Origin: Opitutales bacterium
Lineage (GTDB): Bacteria; Verrucomicrobiota; Verrucomicrobiia; Opitutales; Oceanipulchritudinaceae
Length of the DNA stretch: 62,892 nt
Assembly: GCA_020831525.1 (NCBI GenBank)
Contig: JAFIGH010000016.1
Location: forward strand, 1-62,892
Reading direction: 5' to 3'
The notes under the pieces are model-generated. The model was not told the DNA's origin. It was given only the letters and a program-made list of their open reading frames with translations, and did not search any database. The position numbers were made by a program, and so were the translations under genes. Below are positions 18,036 through 25,680 of the stretch, piece by piece; within the stretch, counting starts at the first letter, position 1, and each line of letters begins with the position of its first letter.

Positions 18036-19399
18036 TTCCCGAGGTCCTGGACAAGGACGCGCGAATTGCGTCCGGCGTTGGCAGCGGCGTCGCGGAGTTG
18101 CGGCGGCGTCTCGTCCGCAGCGGCATCGCGGAAACCGCAGATGTTCTTGAAGAAGGGAATGGCCTGCGTGGTGAGGGCGAAGACGGCTTTGAAGTCCGCT
18201 TTGCGGGCTTCTTCGAGAGCGAATTCGACGAGGGTCTGCCCGATCTTGCGGGCTTGGTAGGCCGGATGGACGAAGACGGAGCCCAGCTCGCAGGCCCCCG
18301 CCGCCTCCAGCGTGGAGAGGCGGAAGCAGGCGATGATGCTCTCGTCGATCTCGTAGACGAAGTAGTCGCCGATTTCGGCCTCGATGGCCTCGCGCGTTCG
18401 CGCGCGCAGCTCCTCGCTGCGCACTGCCGCCTTGGTGAGGTTGAAGAGCGGTCCGGAGTCGGCACGGCGCGCACGCCGGATTTGTGCGTAGGGGTTGGAG
18501 TGGATCATCGACCCGATGCCGACTTTGGAAAAGATTTCGAGGAGCAGACCGTCGTGGATGCGGCAGTCGATGATGTGCGCGCGGGGCGTACCGCCCTCGA
18601 TCGTGCGCACGGCGTGGATGGCTTTGCTCCGCACTTCCCCGTCGATGTCGCCGGGCGAGTTGTCGAGAATGCCGCGCACCTCCTGCACGGCCATATTGAG
18701 CCGAAAGCCGCCCTTCACCGTGAGGCCCGGGTAGGGTAGGAGGAAGACGACTTTGGAGGCGTGCAGCGCGATGGCGAGATCGGAGGCGAGAAGGTCGGAG
18801 TTGATGCGCAGCGCCGTGCCGTGGCGGGTGTAGATCAACGGGCTGACCACGGGTATGATCTCGTGCTCCATGAGTGTGGTCAGCACGGCGGTGTCGACGC
18901 GCTCGACCTTGCCCGCGAACAGCTGGTCCACCCCCTTGATGATGCCCCGCTCGGTTCCGCGCACGGCGTTGGTCGTGGAGCAGCGCAAGCCGTGTTGCGT
19001 GAGCCCCCGCATAATGCGGTGCGTCACCTCCCCGGCGGCGGCGACGGCGAGTTCGAGCGTCGGGCCGTCGGTCGGGCCGTAGCCGCGGGCGTCGCCTACT
19101 TCGACTCCCCGCTCGGTGCCGAGGCGCTCCAACTGCCGCCCGATCCCGTGGCAGAGGACGAGTCGGATCCCGAGATTGTGCAGCACCGCAATCTCCAGCA
19201 TGAGGTTGCCGAAAGTCTCGCCGTCCACGGCCGCACCGTCCACGGCGATGACAAACGTGTGGTTTCGCCACTGCGGAACGTATTTGAGGATGCCGCGCAA
19301 ATCCGCCGGATTCAGTTCGCGCGTGTTTTCTCCCGTTTCGGCACTCATCACGCCGAGAAAAGGCGTTTCCCTGCCTTCCCGCAAGTCCATCATACGCAC
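18032..19399 (-). CDS. argA: Amino-acid N-acetyltransferase (N-acetylglutamate synthase)
   Basis: ArgA makes N-acetylglutamate from glutamate and acetyl-CoA, the first step of arginine synthesis. The 455-residue product is the classic fusion: an amino-acid-kinase-like domain (about 35-295, including KYVPQWRNHTFVIAVDG and NSDLLASDLAI) and a C-terminal GNAT domain (about 310-450, with ELGSVFVHPAYQARKIGQ for acetyl-CoA binding). Starts at 19399 or at the ATG of MSAETG (19348) are both possible. It overlaps the hydrolase downstream; no other arg genes are near. Confidence 0.9.
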   Translation of the reverse strand: MRMMDLREGRETPFLGVMSAETGENTRELNPADLRGILKYVPQWRNHTFVIAVDGAAVDGETFGNLMLEIAVLHNLGIRLVLCHGIGRQLERLGTERGVEVGDARGYGPTDGPTLELAVAAAGEVTHRIMRGLTQHGLRCSTTNAVRGTERGIIKGVDQLFAGKVERVDTAVLTTLMEHEIIPVVSPLIYTRHGTALRINSDLLASDLAIALHASKVVFLLPYPGLTVKGGFRLNMAVQEVRGILDNSPGDIDGEVRSKAIHAVRTIEGGTPRAHIIDCRIHDGLLLEIFSKVGIGSMIHSNPYAQIRRARRADSGPLFNLTKAAVRSEELRARTREAIEAEIGDYFVYEIDESIIACFRLSTLEAAGACELGSVFVHPAYQARKIGQTLVEFALEEARKADFKAVFALTTQAIPFFKNICGFRDAAADETPPQLRDAAANAGRNSRVLVQDLGK

Positions 19400-19460
19400 T
19401 GGTTTCGTGGCTGTTTCGAGGGAACCAAGGGCTTTGACGTATTTTTTACAGGGGAAAATA

Positions 19461-19489
19461 TTGACAAGGCGATTGGGGTCTTCTACCTA
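19461..19489 (+). promoter_or_regulatory. Possible promoter for the response regulator
   Basis: A perfect TTGACA -35 box (19461-19466) lies in the argA / response-regulator divergent spacer. With a 17-bp spacer the -10 would be TACCTA (19484), a weak match, so the call rests mainly on the -35 box and position about 100 nt before the start codon. Confidence 0.4.
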
Positions 19490-19586
19490 CTTTATCCAGT
19501 AAATCTTTTCTCCGCCTCTAGTGCCGGACTCCGGGAAAGGCCAACAGAGACGGAAGCCAAGCCACCACCTCCAATCGGAGCTATCC

Positions 19587-20096
19587 ATGAAAATCCTGTT
19601 TATCGAAGACCAAGAAGAACTCAACGCAATTGGCTCCATACAACTGGAAGACCTTGGGCATAAAGTTTTTTCCGTCTTTTCCGTGTGGGAAGCCCGGGAC
19701 ATCTACGCGAAGCACAAAGAGGAACTGGACCTCATCATTGCCGACCACCGGTTGCCCGACGGACTGGGGATTGCCTTTCTCGAAGTGCTCCGGGAATCGG
19801 GCTGCTCGATTCCGAGCGCGGTTGTTTCCGGGTGCCTGACCCTCGACGAGCAGGAGGATCTCGCGCGGCAGGGGATTCCCTTCTTCCTCAAGCCGGTGCT
19901 CTACAGCGACGTGCTTTCGCACCTCATACGCAAGAAGGTTGTCTCTGCTTTCCCGGCGCACCGTGCCGTTCCGGCGGCGGCGGAATCCACTCCGCATCCC
20001 GCCAGGTATGTGGAAGAGGATGAAGAAGACGGCATGCTTGCGGGGACGCCTTCCCGCGAAGGATTTCTCAACCGGATCTTCCGGTTGGTGAGCTGA
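19587..20096 (+). CDS. Single-domain response regulator
   Basis: The 169-residue product is a receiver domain with the acidic pair in IEDQEE, the phospho-acceptor Asp in IIADHRLPDG (about residue 53), the switch Ser in VVSG and Lys in FFLKPV. After about residue 120 there is a short tail, VPAAAESTPHPARYVEEDEE and a FLNRIFRLVS end, with no DNA-binding domain. It likely acts by protein contact. No histidine kinase is adjacent. ATG 19587 is chosen because it begins the receiver strand. Confidence 0.88.
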   Translation: MKILFIEDQEELNAIGSIQLEDLGHKVFSVFSVWEARDIYAKHKEELDLIIADHRLPDGLGIAFLEVLRESGCSIPSAVVSGCLTLDEQEDLARQGIPFFLKPVLYSDVLSHLIRKKVVSAFPAHRAVPAAAESTPHPARYVEEDEEDGMLAGTPSREGFLNRIFRLVS

Positions 20097-20119
20097 CGGC
20101 GGCACCCTCTGCGGTCGCC

Positions 20120-21643
20120 TCAATCGAGTTCCTCGACCTCGACCGCGTAGGACTTTCCGCTTACGACGAGATTGAAGGCGCGGGCTTTGCCTTTCGGTGC
20201 GCCAGCGGGGGCGGGGGAGGCTGCCGACGTCGCCGCGGGCGGCGGTGCGGGGGTCGGTTTGGGCGGAGTATCCGCCGCCGCCGGTGGTTTCTTTTTCTTG
20301 TCGTAGTGCTTTTTAAGTTCCTGCGGAAACATGGCGTGGATGACGCAATGCTCCTCGTCGTCCGGCAGTCCGGCCGCTTTCAGTTCGTTGGCGAGGGTCT
20401 CCATGCGCGGCTCCAGCAGGTCGGCGGGGCGGCAGTCAACGGGCTCCTTTCCGCTTGCCTTGGAGGCGAGCTTGCGGACTTCCGGGTCGACGGGGGCGGG
20501 GGTGCGCCCGTAATAGCCGAGCGCGATATCGGTGGCGGCGGGCGAGAAATTCTTCCAGCGCCCGAATTTGACGTTGAGCATGGCCTGCACGCCGACGATC
20601 TGGGAGGTCGGTGTCACCAGCGGGATCCAGCCGAGCGCCTCCCGGACGACGGGGATCTCGCGGAAGACCTCCTCAAAGCGGTCTTCCATCTTTTGCTCTT
20701 TCAACTGGTTGCGGAAGTTGGAGAGCATCCCGCCGGGGACTTGGTAGGCGAGCGCTTCTGTGTCGACCACCTCGTTTCGGGTTGAGGTAAAGTTGGAAAG
20801 CTCGGCGTAGACTCCCTTGAAGTACTCACGGAGGCGGTTCAGCCGCTCGCGGTCGTATTCCGGGGCACGCGGGTGGTCTTCGAGGAGCGCGAGCATGCGG
20901 ACGGTGTCGGGTTGACCGGTGCCGTTGGCGAAGGGGGCGATGGATGTGTCAACTTCGTCGGCGCCGGCTTCAATGGCGGCGTAGTAGGTGGGCGCGCCGA
21001 GTCCCGCCGTCTCATGGGTGTGGACGATGACGGGAAGGCCGCAGTTCTTCTTGAGCCCCCGCACGATCTCGTAGCAAACGCGCGGCGGGATGAGTCCGGC
21101 CATGTCTTTGACGCAGATGGAGTCGCAGCCGAGATCCTCGATTTCCTTCCCGAGACCGACGAATGCTTCGACGTTGTGGACGGGGCTGGAGGTGTAGCAG
21201 ATCGTGCCCTGGGCGTGTTTTCCCGCCGCTTTGGTTGCTTTGACGGCGGTGGCGATGTTGCGCATGTCGTTGAGCGCGTCGAAGATTCGGAAGATATCCA
21301 TGCCGTGCCGGGCCGCCGTTGCGACAAAGGCAGTAACGACATCGTCGGGAAAGTTGGCGTATTGGACGATGTTTTGCCCACGCAGAAGCATCATGTGCGG
21401 CGTGTTGGGCGTGCCCTTCTTTATCGTGTCGAGGCGCTCAAAGGGAAACTCATCGAGAAAACGCAGACCGGAGTCGATCGTGGCTCCGCCCCATGTCTCC
21501 AGCGCTCCGAAGCCGAGGGCATCGAGATCCTCGAGGGCGGGCAGCATCTGCGCGGTGGTCATTCGCGTGGCGGCGAGCGATTGGTGGCCGTCGCGCAGGA
21601 CAGTGTTGTTGAAAATGACCGGGGTCGTTTTGGCAGTTGTCAT
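20120..21643 (-). CDS. Carboxyltransferase subunit, OadA / PycB type, lacking a biotin domain
   Basis: This enzyme moves carboxyl groups between biotin and pyruvate/oxaloacetate. The protein of about 507 residues has the TIM-barrel carboxyltransferase motifs: NTVLRDGHQSL (metal site), RIFDALNDM, CVKDMAG and HTHETAG, followed by the conserved PycB/OadA domain (PGGMLSNFRNQL, VTPTSQIVGVQAM). After a Pro/Ala linker the C-terminus shows only the first strands of a biotinyl domain (FNLVVSGKSYAVEVEELD) and then stops; no biotin-lysine motif (AMKM) exists. A separate biotin carrier must be supplied elsewhere. Start at 21643 is preferred to a TTG 12 nt upstream. Confidence 0.85.
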   Translation of the reverse strand: MTTAKTTPVIFNNTVLRDGHQSLAATRMTTAQMLPALEDLDALGFGALETWGGATIDSGLRFLDEFPFERLDTIKKGTPNTPHMMLLRGQNIVQYANFPDDVVTAFVATAARHGMDIFRIFDALNDMRNIATAVKATKAAGKHAQGTICYTSSPVHNVEAFVGLGKEIEDLGCDSICVKDMAGLIPPRVCYEIVRGLKKNCGLPVIVHTHETAGLGAPTYYAAIEAGADEVDTSIAPFANGTGQPDTVRMLALLEDHPRAPEYDRERLNRLREYFKGVYAELSNFTSTRNEVVDTEALAYQVPGGMLSNFRNQLKEQKMEDRFEEVFREIPVVREALGWIPLVTPTSQIVGVQAMLNVKFGRWKNFSPAATDIALGYYGRTPAPVDPEVRKLASKASGKEPVDCRPADLLEPRMETLANELKAAGLPDDEEHCVIHAMFPQELKKHYDKKKKPPAAADTPPKPTPAPPPAATSAASPAPAGAPKGKARAFNLVVSGKSYAVEVEELD

Positions 21644-21754
21644 GGTCCTGCACAACTAGTGCCCCGGCGGGAATTGCCAAGCGGTTTTACGCACGGATTA
21701 CGCGCGGCGTCAATTGGGTTGAAAGCGGGCGCGCGTTTCATTCCATTTCCCGTC

Positions 21755-22300
21755 ATGCCGATCTACGAGTTTTACTGCCCGAAGAACCACAAGATCTACT
21801 CCTTCTTCGCCCGCTCCCTTGATCTGGGCGGGCGCGTGCCGCGTTGCCCGGACAATCCGGAGTACCCGATGGAGAAGCGGGTCTCCGGATTCGCCGTGAC
21901 GGGCCGGGCGAAAGAACCCGGGGACGGGGAGGGCGGCGATTTCGACGACCCGCGCCTCGAAGCCGCGATGGAGCAGATGGAGCGCGAGTTTTCCGGTATC
22001 GACGAGGAGAATCCCGATCCGCGCCAGCTCGCGCACCTCATGCGCCGGATGTCTGACCTGACGGGCGAGAAACTGCCCGAGGCCATGAAAGAAATGGTCG
22101 AGCGCATGGAGAAGGGGGAAGACCCGGAGCAACTGGAAGAGGAATACGGCGACCTCCTCGACGAGGCGGAGGGCATGGACGGCGAAGGAGACGGTGCCGG
22201 CGCGGAGGGACTCGGTGCCGGGGCGGTGGCCCGCGCGTGGCGGCGGCGGCGGGAACCGTCGCGCGACCCGGCGCTCTATGAGATGAGCGACTACCTCTAA
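21755..22300 (+). CDS. FmdB-like putative regulatory protein
   Basis: The 181-residue product starts with MPIYEFYCPKNHKIY, the FmdB zinc-ribbon pattern, but each CxxC pair has lost its second cysteine (CPKNH, CPDNP), so zinc binding is doubtful. The rest is long acidic helices (for example EEYGDLLDEAEGMDGEGDG) ending in a basic WRRRREPSRDP patch. Function unknown. ATG 21755 is chosen because it gives the family N-terminus; the open frame upstream is antisense to the carboxyltransferase. Confidence 0.7.
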   Translation: MPIYEFYCPKNHKIYSFFARSLDLGGRVPRCPDNPEYPMEKRVSGFAVTGRAKEPGDGEGGDFDDPRLEAAMEQMEREFSGIDEENPDPRQLAHLMRRMSDLTGEKLPEAMKEMVERMEKGEDPEQLEEEYGDLLDEAEGMDGEGDGAGAEGLGAGAVARAWRRRREPSRDPALYEMSDYL

Positions 22301-22319
22301 GCCGGCGGCGGTGGCACCG

Positions 22320-22841
22320 TCACCACTCCTGCGCGAGGTGAAGTTCGGCCGTCAGGTCGTGGGCAATGCTTTCGAGCGAAGCGTGCAGTGTCCCTGCGTC
22401 GAGCGCCGGCGGCAGCCGCAGGCGGGCGGTGGCTTTGAAGAGGAGTTCCGCGCTCATGGGGGCGGCGAAGCGCTCTGTCGTCAGATCGGTCACGTTGGCG
22501 CGGTGGGCGGAGAGCGCCCCGAAGATTTCCGCGATAATGCCGGGCCGGTCCTGCGCGAGGATTTCGAGGCGTGCCTGTTTGGCATCCTTCTCCACGGGGT
22601 ACGGCGCGTCGGCGGTCTCCACAGTCAGGTTTAGGCCGACGAGTGCGCGCAGCGCGGCGGCGAGCTGGTCCTCCGATTCTTCCGGCACCTCCACGCGCAC
22701 GATGCCGGCAAAACGGCCTCCTAGCTGACTCATGCGGCTCTCGATCCAGTTGCCCCCGTGTGTGCGCACGCAGTCCGCAAGCCGGGCAACGAGGCCGGGC
22801 CGGTCCTCCGCGAGAACAGTCATCACAAGTTCCTTTTTCAT
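22320..22841 (-). CDS. Double-ACT domain protein, GcvR-like
   Basis: The 173-residue product has two ACT domains: about 1-80 (ELVMTVLAEDRPGLVARLADCV) and 85-170 (ARLEILAQDRPGIIAEIFGAL). The layout is that of the glycine cleavage system regulator GcvR, which senses glycine. ATG 22841 (MKKELVMTV) is preferred over the longer frame. It stands alone and converges on the FmdB-like gene; a promoter for the EF-G-like gene lies upstream of it. Confidence 0.82.
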   Translation of the reverse strand: MKKELVMTVLAEDRPGLVARLADCVRTHGGNWIESRMSQLGGRFAGIVRVEVPEESEDQLAAALRALVGLNLTVETADAPYPVEKDAKQARLEILAQDRPGIIAEIFGALSAHRANVTDLTTERFAAPMSAELLFKATARLRLPPALDAGTLHASLESIAHDLTAELHLAQEW

Positions 22842-22958
22842 GACCCTGACAATGTTGGCCGGCCGGCGGGGCATGGCGATGCGAAAAGCGGGACCGGCCC
22901 GCCGGAATCCTTCCCGCGACGGTCTTCCGGCAAAATTCGCGGCGCTTTCCGGAACCCA

Positions 22959-22987
22959 TTGACTTTAAGCGGGGCGGTTACGATAAC
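22959..22987 (+). promoter_or_regulatory. Probable sigma70-type promoter before the EF-G-like gene
   Basis: TTGACT (22959-22964) and GATAAC (22982-22987) are separated by exactly 17 bp. Each box matches consensus in most positions. It lies 83 nt before ATG 23070 and faces the EF-G-like gene. Confidence 0.55.
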
Positions 22988-23069
22988 CGACGCGCTGGGT
23001 CATTAGCGCCCGCCGCCGCCCGCGGCGTTTCGATTACTACACAACCTCAAACCACACAGTTCTCACCTT

Positions 23070-25151
23070 ATGAAGCAATACGCCCCGAAGGATATCCGGA
23101 ATTTCGCTATCGTGGGTCACCAGGCATCCGGCAAAACAATGCTCGTGGAAGCGATGCTCCGCTGCGCCGGCCGGATCAACCGAATCGGCAGTATCGAAGC
23201 GGGATCGACCGTCTCCGACTACCATGTGAGCGAAAAACACCGGAAGATTTCGGTGCATGCGTCGATCATGAACGCGACGTGGATGGAGAAGAAGCTCAAC
23301 ATCCTCGACACGCCGGGATACCTCGACTTCATCAGCGAGGCCCTCGGGGCGCTGCGCGTCGGCGACTTCGCCATGGTGGTTGTGAATGCGTCCACCGGCC
23401 CCGAGATGGGCACTTCCAAGGTTTGGGAGTTTGCCAACCGCTTCGAGTTGCCCCGCATCATCGTTGTCAACGGCGCCGACAAGGAGCACGTGGACTTCGA
23501 TGTCGTGCTCGAATCACTGCGCGAGCGCTTCGGGCGGACCGTGTTTCCAATGACCCTTCCGCTCGACGCCGGCCCCGGATTTCACCGCGTCCTCGATGTC
23601 CTGCGCAACGAAGAGTGCGTCTACGCCAAAGACGCCAGCGGCATGTTCACCGAACAGGAGGTCTCTGGCACGGACGCCGGGCGCGTAAAGGAGCTGCACC
23701 GCGAGTTGATCGAGTTTGTCGCCGAATCGGATGATACCCTCCTCGAAAAGTTCTTCGAGGAAGGTACCCTCAGCGAGGAGACGATGCGCGCCGGTATCCA
23801 CGCCGCCGTGCAGAGCCAGGCCTTCATCCCGCTCTTCGTGACCTCGGCGGAGACAAACGTGGGTGTCGCCCGCCTGCTCGACTTTGTCGCCAAATACGGT
23901 TCCTCGCCGGTCGACCGCAAGAAAGTGCCGGCCTTGGACGAGAGCGGTGCCGAGACCCTCATTGCCCTCGATGACCCGGAGCCCGCCTGCTACGTCTTCA
24001 AGACTCTCAGTGAGGCGCATGTCGGTGAGCTATCCTTCTTCCGCATGTATTCCGGCAGTATCCGCACCGGCGTGGACGTCTACAACTCGGACCGCCGTCT
24101 CAACGAGCGCCTCGGGCAGCTCTTCCATGTCAACGGGCACGACCGGGAGGCGGCGGAGTCAATCGGCCCGGGCGACATCGGCGCGGCCGTCAAACTGCGC
24201 GACACCCACACCGGCAATACCCTCAGCAGCGTGAAGCGCCACGTCACCCTGCCGCCGGTGGTCTACCCCAAGCCCAACATCCACGGTGCCCTCCGGCTCA
24301 AGGCCAAGGGCGATGAAGACCGGCTCGGCTCGGGTCTCTCCACCCTGCACGAAGAGGATCCCACCTTTCTTTACCGCAATGACCCTGAGACGCGCGAGAC
24401 TGTCCTCTCCGGGCAGGGTGAGCTGCACCTCGCCATTATCCTCGAACGCCTTAAGCGGCGGTTCAACGTCGATGTGGAACTCGGCGAGCCGCGGGTGCCT
24501 TTCCGCGAGACCATCAAGAAGAGTGCGGACTCCAAATACCGCCACAAAAAGCAGTCCGGCGGGGCCGGACAGTTCGCCGAAGTGTGGATGCGCATTGAGC
24601 CGCTCCAGCGCGACAGCGGCCTTGTCTTTACGAACTCGCTAGTCGGCCAGAATGTCGACCGCGTTTTCGTTCCGTCCGTGGAAAAGGGCGTCAATTCCGC
24701 CTGCAACGAAGGCGTTCTCGCCGGCTACCGCATCGTCGACCTGAAGGTGGATTTCTACGACGGCAAAATGCACCCCGTCGACTCCAAGGACGTGGCATTT
24801 CAGATCGCGGGCAAGGCGGCCTTCCGCGAGGCCTTCATGGCAGCCAAACCCTGCCTCCTTGAACCCATTTGTGACATCACCATCCGTGTGCCCGAAAACT
24901 ACGTGGGCGACGTCATGGGCGATATCTCAAGCCGCCGCGGGCGTATCCAGGGGGTCGACGCGGAGAGCGGACTTCAGGTCATCCGTGCGCAAGTGCCGCA
25001 GGTCGAGCTTTACCGCTACTCCACCGCGTTGCGTTCTATAACCGGCGGGCAGGGTGTGCACGAGGAAGCCTTCTCCCACTACGAGGAAATGGATCCGCTC
25101 CTCGAGCAAAAGGTCATCGGCGAGGCAAAAGCCGCCAAAGAAGCCCACTGA
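23070..25151 (+). CDS. Elongation factor G-like GTPase
   Basis: This 693-residue translational GTPase has EF-G domain order: G domain with P-loop GHQASGKT (about 16-23), G3 DTPGYLDF (about 80), then domains II-V ending in the EF-G C-terminal beta-sheet (VMGDISSRRGRIQGVD). The His of the canonical DTPGH is Tyr, as in the FusA2-like group. The G4 motif should be NKxD but reads NGAD (about 132-135), lacking the Lys. It is likely a paralogue of the main EF-G, possibly acting on stalled or hibernating ribosomes; that function is inference. Confidence 0.88.
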   Translation: MKQYAPKDIRNFAIVGHQASGKTMLVEAMLRCAGRINRIGSIEAGSTVSDYHVSEKHRKISVHASIMNATWMEKKLNILDTPGYLDFISEALGALRVGDFAMVVVNASTGPEMGTSKVWEFANRFELPRIIVVNGADKEHVDFDVVLESLRERFGRTVFPMTLPLDAGPGFHRVLDVLRNEECVYAKDASGMFTEQEVSGTDAGRVKELHRELIEFVAESDDTLLEKFFEEGTLSEETMRAGIHAAVQSQAFIPLFVTSAETNVGVARLLDFVAKYGSSPVDRKKVPALDESGAETLIALDDPEPACYVFKTLSEAHVGELSFFRMYSGSIRTGVDVYNSDRRLNERLGQLFHVNGHDREAAESIGPGDIGAAVKLRDTHTGNTLSSVKRHVTLPPVVYPKPNIHGALRLKAKGDEDRLGSGLSTLHEEDPTFLYRNDPETRETVLSGQGELHLAIILERLKRRFNVDVELGEPRVPFRETIKKSADSKYRHKKQSGGAGQFAEVWMRIEPLQRDSGLVFTNSLVGQNVDRVFVPSVEKGVNSACNEGVLAGYRIVDLKVDFYDGKMHPVDSKDVAFQIAGKAAFREAFMAAKPCLLEPICDITIRVPENYVGDVMGDISSRRGRIQGVDAESGLQVIRAQVPQVELYRYSTALRSITGGQGVHEEAFSHYEEMDPLLEQKVIGEAKAAKEAH

Positions 25152-25329
25152 CCTCAATGGTAACGGCCCGCGGGAGCAGGCACCGCCCGCTGTTCATGTG
25201 GCCGCGGCGGCGGCTTCGCCGGGGCCGGGCTGCTCGGCCCGCAGTGGCGGCGGATATCGCCTGCGGCGCCGGCGACCCGGGTTCTTATGTGGTTGCGTCC
25301 GGTGGGGGAGACGGTTTGGCTTCGGTGCC

Positions 25330-25680
25330 ATGGCGCAAAACACATTGATGGTCGGTTGGACGACGCTGGACAGCGCTGATTCGGCGGAAACGTTGGCCCG
25401 CGGCGCGGTGGACGCGGGAGTGGCGGCGTGCGCGCAGGTGGAGGGTCCGCTGCGCAGCTTCTACGTTTGGAAGGGCGGGGTTTGCGACGATCCGGAATGG
25501 CGGGTGACCTTCAAGTTCGCGGAGGCGCGGGCAGAGGCGCTGGAAGTTTGGCTGCGCGGGGCGCACCCATACGACACCCCGCAATGGGTGGCGTGCCGCG
25601 CCGACCGCGTGGCGGACGACTACCGGCGCTGGGCGCTCGGCCAGTGCGAAGGCTCGTCCGGCCTCGACGGCCCTCACTGA
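25330..25680 (+). CDS. cutA: CutA divalent-cation tolerance-type protein
   Basis: The 116-residue product is CutA-like: MVGWTTLDSADSAETLARGAVDAGVAACAQV strand-helix unit, then the typical VWKG...EWRVTFKF strand and the ALEVWLRGAHPYDTPQWV region. CutA is a trimeric ferredoxin-like protein of uncertain role, linked to metal tolerance in E. coli. ATG 25330 is chosen because it gives the family length; the longer frame upstream is low complexity. The 3' end overlaps the convergent dehydrogenase gene by 7 nt. Confidence 0.88.
   Translation: MAQNTLMVGWTTLDSADSAETLARGAVDAGVAACAQVEGPLRSFYVWKGGVCDDPEWRVTFKFAEARAEALEVWLRGAHPYDTPQWVACRADRVADDYRRWALGQCEGSSGLDGPH

Noticed and set aside
18035-19271. An N-terminal extension of the alpha/beta hydrolase through argA
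   Set aside because: That part is the argA sequence read in another frame; the hydrolase begins at the GTG overlapping the argA stop.
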